NCBI GenBank assembly: GCA_031976175.1
Contig: DALYLR010000021.1
Coordinates: 1-58,949, forward strand
Source of the DNA: DMER01 sp003451645
Lineage (GTDB): Bacteria; Pseudomonadota; Alphaproteobacteria; Micropepsales; Micropepsaceae
Length of the DNA: 58,949 bases
Reading direction: 5' to 3'
This document shows, in pieces, positions 53,989-58,949 of the stretch. Each line of letters starts with the position of its first letter. Position 1 is the first letter of the stretch. Made by a program: the position numbers and the translations under genes. The notes beneath the pieces were generated by a model. That model saw only the letters and a program-made list of their open reading frames with translations, ran no database searches and had not been told where the DNA came from.

Positions 53989-55358
53989 GACTGGGCTGCT
54001 GTGAGGCCGTTCGCTTGCGTCAGAACGCCCGCCATTTCGGCCGCAAAGAGCTTCATGGATACTCCCATCTTCCGCTCATTGGCCGCAAACATTTCCTTGA
54101 GCGCTGCGTCTGCCCGCTTGGACAAAGGCGCGCCCAATTTTGGCTTGTGCTCGATTAACCAGTCCCACCCATGATTGGGCAGGATTGGATGCAGAATGGG
54201 TGTTATCCTCACCGGCTCCTGCGTTGCACTAGGGGCATTTCGTGCGCTTAGCCATGGGAAGAATCCTGGCTTCTGAACCGACAACCTCTTGATTTCCCGG
54301 AAAACGTCGCGGCATTTCAACCTTGTTTCTGGGATGACAATGTCTGGGCAATCTTGCCAACCAGGATCGGCGGCCGGCATTTGGATGCATAGGACTGGTA
54401 CCGCCCTTAACTCGTGCGTACCGCTTTTGGCAAGCTCCACCCAAAAGCTGGACCATGCGCGAATGCGGTTGACATTCTGCGGACACCAACCAGTCATCCC
54501 AAAGCAGGTGAAGAGGGCCACTGGTGCTTTAAAGGACGCCAGCTTTTCGCGAATACTGTCGATGGTCCCTATGTCGAACGCATCAATCTTTTCTCCAACG
54601 GACTCCTGAAAGGTTTCCTTGAATTTGCTTACCGGAGTTGTGCCAGGCCAGTTCGGCCGAAAGACCTCCCATCTTGTCTTCCCAGCATGTTTCGGAATAG
54701 TGTAGTTTTCCAAGCGTTCCAAAAATTCATTCAGGCACTCATTTTCAGGTCCCATTATCATAATCGGCTTAACGCCGGGTTTGTCTCGAACGGTCTGCAG
54801 CGCTCTGATAACGGGATTTTCCTGCTCGTCGCGATTGACGAGATAGGGAATGAAGGGGTCGATGGAATTCGGCTGCTCAGTCCGATCTCTTGCTTGAGTC
54901 TCGGTTTGGCGCTTGATGATGTCTCGGACGTCGTCAATGAAGCACGCTAGGTTTGTGGCGTATGTGGCCGCCTGGTCCGACCGCAAATCCTCTGCATGAT
55001 TGCGTTGGTAGAGTGGCAGCAGATTGAGGTCGATGTCATCGATCCGGCAGGGCGCAATCTTTCCTTGATATGCCGCGATGGCCGCTTCGGAATGCCAGAC
55101 ACCGCGGTTGGCCTCGAGCGCATGCTGTGACCAGCACACGACGACCGCCGCCGCTTGCTGAAGGCCCAGATGGATATTCTTCTCCCAGTCTTCGCCAGCG
55201 CGCAGACGATAAAACTGCGCGTCGATCTCCTTTTTTGAATAGCCCATGTGTTGGGGCTTATCGAGCCAAACCTTCATGCCCGCCTTGATCAGCGCATCGA
55301 CGATGGGTTTGATCTTTGCCTTGTCGGCATTGGCGTGGCTAACAAAGACAAAGGACAT
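53985..55358 (-). CDS. TIR-domain protein with probable inactive-STAND (iSTAND) module
   Basis: A 457-residue protein. The TIR domain spans 1 to about 150 (MSFVFVSHANADKAKIKPIV, MKVWLDKPQHMGYS, GEDWEKNIHLGLQQAAAVVVCWS), with a candidate catalytic Glu91 in GVWHSEAAIA. From about 168 the sequence reads IPYLVNRDEQENPVIRALQT and VKPIMIMGPENECLNEFLER, the look of a STAND NTPase start without a Walker A; later ALFTCFGMTGWC. I call this iSTAND by pattern. It is the first gene of the minus-strand operon and overlaps moxR by 4 bp. The ATG at 55358 is chosen because it aligns with the second TIR protein; an ATG 45 bases upstream is in frame. Confidence 0.84.
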   Translation of the reverse strand: MSFVFVSHANADKAKIKPIVDALIKAGMKVWLDKPQHMGYSKKEIDAQFYRLRAGEDWEKNIHLGLQQAAAVVVCWSQHALEANRGVWHSEAAIAAYQGKIAPCRIDDIDLNLLPLYQRNHAEDLRSDQAATYATNLACFIDDVRDIIKRQTETQARDRTEQPNSIDPFIPYLVNRDEQENPVIRALQTVRDKPGVKPIMIMGPENECLNEFLERLENYTIPKHAGKTRWEVFRPNWPGTTPVSKFKETFQESVGEKIDAFDIGTIDSIREKLASFKAPVALFTCFGMTGWCPQNVNRIRAWSSFWVELAKSGTHELRAVPVLCIQMPAADPGWQDCPDIVIPETRLKCRDVFREIKRLSVQKPGFFPWLSARNAPSATQEPVRITPILHPILPNHGWDWLIEHKPKLGAPLSKRADAALKEMFAANERKMGVSMKLFAAEMAGVLTQANGLTAAQS

Positions 55359-55396
55359 GCGGAAGGCCTGGGCAATGGCGGGATGCAAGCGACCAT

Positions 55397-55447
55397 AGCG
55401 CAACCACAGTTGCGCTGACTAGGCCTTGCATTTGCCTTGGGCCCAAG
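55397..55447. promoter_or_regulatory. two perfect dyads in the divergent TIR promoter region
   Basis: AGCGCAAC (55397-55404) pairs perfectly with GTTGCGCT (55409-55416) across 4 bp, and CTTGGGCCCAAG at 55436-55447 is a 12-bp palindrome. Both lie in the 143-bp gap between the two TIR gene starts, where promoters for both operons must be. No regulator gene is nearby, so a regulator from elsewhere, or an RNA hairpin, is possible. The first dyad overlaps the alternative upstream start of the minus-strand TIR gene. Confidence 0.5.
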
Positions 55448-55501
55448 ATTTTCTGGCCCTCTCCAATCCAGGCGGACACCGCGAGCGGGAGTGGCCTAGC
55501 C

Positions 55502-57529
55502 GTGTCTTATGTTTTTGTTTCATACGGCCGCAAAGATTCGGATCGTTTGCGTCCCGTTGTCGACGCGCTCATTGCCGCGGGATTGAAGGTCTATCTCGAC
55601 CGGCCCCAGGACCTGGGTTATTCCGATGCGGAGGTCGCGCGCCATTTCGTGCCCATCCGCGCGGGCTCCGACTGGCGGCACCAGGTGTCGGAAGCAATTG
55701 AAGACTCAGCGTGTGTCCTCGCCTGCCTCTCAAGCCGCTCCCAAAGCTCGCGCTTCTTCGAAGCCGAATGGAGAATGGGTGCTGATAAAGGAAAACTCTT
55801 CCTTTGTGCTTTTGACGACCTTCGCATCGAGGACTTGCCGTCGGCAATACAGAGCTATCATGTTTACGATGTTCGCGATCCACGCGACCTGTTCAATTTG
55901 GTTGAAGGTATCCGACAGAAATGTGAGGCGCATCGCCTCGCACACCCCGAGGCGATGGATACTAGGAGAGAAATAGAAAATGATACGAACAGAAGGGTTC
56001 AACGTTTAGCTTACTATGTCTTAATTATTTCGGCAATTATCGGCCTGACTTCATTAATATTCGTAGCGCAAGTGTTGTACGATGTTTTGAAGACAACTGA
56101 AGAGATCGTGACAAACGCATCTAATTTATTTGATCAGTATTCCATAAGTAAAACTGAGTTCTGGGTCGCTGTTATCTCAGCGTTGATCGCACTTGGGTCA
56201 GTGGTGCTAATTCGGCCAGGCCGGCTGGATCGTATTCGCGCCGTCCTGGGAAACACTAGGGAAACGATCTCGTCTGCTTGGATGGCGCTGACTTCCCGCC
56301 AAAACACCGGATTGCGCAGCGCTAAGTCGGTCGCATCATCGATTCGGGCCTTCTTCGCGAATTCGGCAGCCGCCCACTGGACCGGCCGCGTGCTCATGCC
56401 CGTGTTGGGCATTTATGCCGGTTTGGGGCTGGCGGTTTATGGCTTGGCGCTTCTGGCGCGCTGGGAGGAGATGCCGCGCGCGCCGCGCCCCTTGCCCGCG
56501 ATTGCGGGCGCAGCCGTGGCGGGCCATGACGCGCCGCTGGTCTCCGCCGATCAGGCCGTGGCGGCGGGCGGGGTAATTACCTCCGCGCAGGATGGCTCGG
56601 TCCGCTGGACCAGCACCACGGCCATCGCCTGGTTTGACATGAGCTGGGCGGAGCGCCTGGCAGACAGCGCCTATCGCGACCTCTGGCGGCCTTATGGGCT
56701 GCCCGTCGCGCAAATGGCGAGACGAGTCGTGGACGATATTGAAGCGTATTCGAATCGCTCAAACTCGCTAAGGGAAATGGCAGACCCTGGCACTTTATCC
56801 ACACCTAGCGGGTCTAAGCGGGAACTTGAAGAAATTCAAGGACTCCTAATCTTGCGAGAAAGGTCAGTCCGGGATTTGGCATACAATCTCAAAAAGCAAA
56901 CTTATACATTGCAAAGAGTAATAGAAGAGGTTCGGAATACTGAAGAAAGGCTGCGCTTTAGCAGCGTAAAAATCGCGCAAGGAGACCTGGAGGATGGCAT
57001 AAAAGATTACCTATACAGTCTCGATATTGCGCTGAGAAATAAGGACGAAATGATTAGGCTGATGAAACAAATTGCATTCTTCAATTTCGAGATTCGTAAG
57101 GAAAAAGTTTACCTCGACGCATTACGAGCACGGGTCTCAGAAAACCTTAGAATTGCGCGCCAAAGCGCCAAATCCCTTGGCACAACTGAAAGCGAACGCC
57201 GCGTTTCCATCGCACTTGACGCTGTCGCACGCATCGAGCGGGCCCATCTCGACCTAAAGGCGCTTGAGAAGGCCTCTGCCGAGGTCGATGGCACACTCCG
57301 AAAAATACAGGCCATGCAAACAGCGTCGATGGCCGAGGAAGATCTCGCGCTAGCGCTCGCGAGACGGGCGGAGTCGGCGCTAGAGGAGAACAACCTGGCT
57401 GTTGCTTGCTCAGTTTTGGCAAAGGCGCGCGCCCGCGCCAAAATCGAACCTGACCGCAGCGGCACGCCGGGAGCGAAAACGACCTCCGATTATCTCGAAA
57501 CGCTTGTCCGCCGCGCAAAGTGCAATTGA
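55502..57529 (+). CDS. TIR-domain protein with three membrane segments and a coiled coil
   Basis: A 675-residue protein. The TIR domain covers 1 to about 140 (MSYVFVSYGRKDSDRLRPVV, LKVYLDRPQDLGYS, GSDWRHQVSEAIEDSACVLA) with candidate catalytic Glu87/Glu89 in SRFFEAEWRMG. Membrane helices follow at about 170-195, 219-237 and 297-320. After an Ala-rich stretch, residues about 410-640 are predicted long helices with coiled-coil character (ELEEIQGLLILRERSVRDLA, TLQRVIEEVRNTEERLRFSS). The TIR part is clearly related to that of the divergent gene. It starts with GTG. GC content swings from about 80% to about 30% within the gene. It may be a membrane-bound NADase or signal-making effector. Confidence 0.83.
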   Translation: MSYVFVSYGRKDSDRLRPVVDALIAAGLKVYLDRPQDLGYSDAEVARHFVPIRAGSDWRHQVSEAIEDSACVLACLSSRSQSSRFFEAEWRMGADKGKLFLCAFDDLRIEDLPSAIQSYHVYDVRDPRDLFNLVEGIRQKCEAHRLAHPEAMDTRREIENDTNRRVQRLAYYVLIISAIIGLTSLIFVAQVLYDVLKTTEEIVTNASNLFDQYSISKTEFWVAVISALIALGSVVLIRPGRLDRIRAVLGNTRETISSAWMALTSRQNTGLRSAKSVASSIRAFFANSAAAHWTGRVLMPVLGIYAGLGLAVYGLALLARWEEMPRAPRPLPAIAGAAVAGHDAPLVSADQAVAAGGVITSAQDGSVRWTSTTAIAWFDMSWAERLADSAYRDLWRPYGLPVAQMARRVVDDIEAYSNRSNSLREMADPGTLSTPSGSKRELEEIQGLLILRERSVRDLAYNLKKQTYTLQRVIEEVRNTEERLRFSSVKIAQGDLEDGIKDYLYSLDIALRNKDEMIRLMKQIAFFNFEIRKEKVYLDALRARVSENLRIARQSAKSLGTTESERRVSIALDAVARIERAHLDLKALEKASAEVDGTLRKIQAMQTASMAEEDLALALARRAESALEENNLAVACSVLAKARARAKIEPDRSGTPGAKTTSDYLETLVRRAKCN

Positions 57530-57568
57530 ACCCAACAACCCAGCCAGCTCACCAACTAAGGCCAACCC

Positions 57569-58936
57569 ATGCCCGCCATCACCCCCACTGACGCCCGGCC
57601 GCAAATGACCATCCGCGTTGGCGTCTCCGGCCATCGCAGCTTTGCCGACCCCGCCGCACCCGAGCGTATCCAGAAGACCATAAAGCGCATCCTTGCGGAT
57701 TTGCGGGCCGCGCTAACCGCCACCCACGCGCTTGCGCGCAGCGCCATCCCCCGCCCGGTGAAAAATTCGCCCACGGACGAAGAGAGGCGCCTGATCCAGG
57801 CGGCCGAAAACCTGAAAGCGGCGGCGCAGATCTATTCCGATCAGCAGCCCCCCCGCCTGGCCGTCTTGTCGCCCCTGGCCGAGGGCGCCGACCGCCTGGT
57901 CGCGGAGGCGGCGCTGGCGCAGGGCGCCTGGCTCTCCGCCGTCCTGCCCATGCCAGAGGCCGAGTATGAGCGCGACTTCCCGGGAAGTGTGGCTCAGTTC
58001 CGCACCCTTCGCGCGGCGGCCGAGAGCATGGGCGGGGTAACGCGCCTGCACCTGAAACCGGGGTTCACGCCGGACGAGCGCACCGAAACCTATGCCCAGG
58101 TGGGCGCTTTCACCTTGCGCAATTGCGACATCCTGATCGCGATCTGGGACGGGCAGCCGCCCCGTGGCCCCGGCGGCACGGCGGAGGTGGTGGCGCGCGC
58201 TCGCGCGGCGGGCCTGCCGGTGCTGCACATTCATCCCCATACGGACAGGCTCACCATCCTGCGCAGCCGCGGGCGGCAATCGGCGTATTCGCCCCGCCAC
58301 ATCCGCGCCATTGTGCGCGCCGTCACGGGCGTGCGACCCTCCACCCCGCGCCATCAAAGCCATGAGGCGCTCGGCCTCTTGCGCTCGCCCCGGGTCAAGG
58401 CGTCGGTCAAGGCGCGCGACTTCCTCTTTGAGGGGCCGTACGAAAAGGCGCCCGGCGCCGCCGCCCATCTGGCCTCGCGCCTCTATCCCAATTTCATTCG
58501 TTCATTCCGTGACCGTGAATTCAAGGCCGCCCGCAAGCCATCCTTTCCGGCTGAAGACAACAAGACCGCGCAATTCCTCTTCGATTATTTTCAGCGTACG
58601 GATGCTCTGGCGACGTATTATTCAGACCTGCACCGCAGTGTCTTCATGGCGGTGTATGTCTTGGGCGGGTTCGCGATCGTGGCCGCCTTCACGGCTGTGC
58701 TGCTCAAGATGGCCACCTATTATTACTGCGCCAAGAGCGCGACGTCTTCTCCCTGTGTAGTGCAGGGGGTCAAGCTTGACCTCGCTGCCACGGCGACCAT
58801 CACGGAGTTCGTCATCCTTGCGCTCATCTTGATCTTGTGGCGGCTGGACCGCTGGCATGGCTGGCGGGACAAATGGCTGAACTACCGGCTCTTGGCGGAG
58901 TTGCTGCGCCAGGCGGCGGAGCGCTTCGGTCACTGA
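57569..58936 (+). CDS. SLOG-domain protein with two C-terminal membrane segments
   Basis: A 455-residue protein. The SLOG (SMF/DprA-LOG) nucleotide-binding domain is marked by TIRVGVSGHRSFADPAAPER (14-33), LAVLSPLAEGADRLVAEAAL (97-116) and LRNCDILIAIWDGQPP followed by GPGGTAEVVARA (201-212), the glycine loop that binds the ligand. Membrane helices lie at about 357-380 and 408-425. In Thoeris, ThsA-type SLOG proteins bind nucleotides made by TIR enzymes; a TIR gene sits 39 bp upstream here, so the same pairing is likely. The protein ends abruptly after YRLLAELLRQAAERFGH; the stop is 13 bases from the window edge and the in-frame continuation would read PLGR. Confidence 0.83.
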   Translation: MPAITPTDARPQMTIRVGVSGHRSFADPAAPERIQKTIKRILADLRAALTATHALARSAIPRPVKNSPTDEERRLIQAAENLKAAAQIYSDQQPPRLAVLSPLAEGADRLVAEAALAQGAWLSAVLPMPEAEYERDFPGSVAQFRTLRAAAESMGGVTRLHLKPGFTPDERTETYAQVGAFTLRNCDILIAIWDGQPPRGPGGTAEVVARARAAGLPVLHIHPHTDRLTILRSRGRQSAYSPRHIRAIVRAVTGVRPSTPRHQSHEALGLLRSPRVKASVKARDFLFEGPYEKAPGAAAHLASRLYPNFIRSFRDREFKAARKPSFPAEDNKTAQFLFDYFQRTDALATYYSDLHRSVFMAVYVLGGFAIVAAFTAVLLKMATYYYCAKSATSSPCVVQGVKLDLAATATITEFVILALILILWRLDRWHGWRDKWLNYRLLAELLRQAAERFGH

Positions 58937-58949
58937 CCCCTGGGGCGGG

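Noticed and set aside
55502..58936. Canonical Thoeris system
   Set aside because: There is a TIR and a SLOG domain, but no SIR2 domain, and the TIR proteins have additional membrane and iSTAND modules, so it is called only Thoeris-like.
1..58949. Mobile element or integrated island
   Set aside because: No integrase, transposase, tRNA attachment site or long flanking repeat was found, although the edges of the defence locus extend beyond the window.

Overview
The window is a high-GC chromosomal segment of an alphaproteobacterium. The evidence is a GapR-type DUF2312 gene, a DUF1036 gene placed just upstream of pyruvate kinase, a DUF1244 domain, a 41-residue zinc-free L36, and many Tat-type and outer-membrane-type exported proteins. 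The flavour is Caulobacterales-like (S46 and M3 peptidases, retropepsin-like protease, barrel proteins, autotransporter), but I cannot fix the genus. I saw no rRNA, tRNA, transposase, integrase or CRISPR array.

Positions 1-9100 are mostly housekeeping: a lytic transglycosylase, rpmJ behind a near-consensus promoter, an amine oxidase, a TPR protein, DUF1036 and pyk, an N-formylglutamate amidohydrolase fused to DUF1244, and an S46 dipeptidyl-peptidase. Positions 9100-17600 hold an unknown membrane protein, a periplasmic molybdenum hydroxylase (two subunits) divergent from two small c-type cytochromes, and a CHASE2 protein / small secreted protein / M48-TPR protease set. GapR follows at 17750. 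A two-gene AAA ATPase plus HNH nuclease pair (17997-20177) looks like a Septu (PtuA/PtuB) anti-phage system.

Positions 20200-35700 are envelope and small-molecule genes: an aspartyl protease, an M3 peptidase, an autotransporter, TauE/SafE with a divergent LysR regulator, an outer-membrane protein carrying three tandem barrel domains, VOC, methyltransferase, ArsR-SRPBCC, MAPEG and Sel1 genes, and an ECF sigma factor divergent from a barrel protein. Positions 35700-48200 hold a GntR regulator with a hydrolase, a 412-bp gap with seven phased 10-bp repeats, a LuxR-type regulator fused to what looks like a catalytically dead alpha/beta hydrolase, three secreted proteins of unknown function, and two photoreactivation gene groups: an FeS-type photolyase with an SDR, and an alkyltransferase-like protein with a photolyase and DUF2256. 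A small remnant of a ribbon-helix-helix gene lies beside the second group.

Positions 48431-58936 are the most interesting part, a divergently transcribed conflict-type locus. On the minus strand three genes overlap by 4 bp each: a TIR protein with a probable inactive-STAND module, a MoxR AAA+ ATPase, and a 1509-residue membrane protein with a CoxE/vWA-like region and C-terminal WD40 repeats. On the plus strand lie a second TIR protein (three membrane segments and a long coiled coil) and a SLOG-domain protein with two membrane segments. The layout combines a MoxR-vWA regulatory core with a Thoeris-like TIR/SLOG pairing. My model is that the core senses infection or damage, the TIR proteins make a nucleotide signal or consume NAD, and the SLOG membrane protein responds. 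Base composition changes sharply at domain boundaries within these genes, consistent with module exchange.
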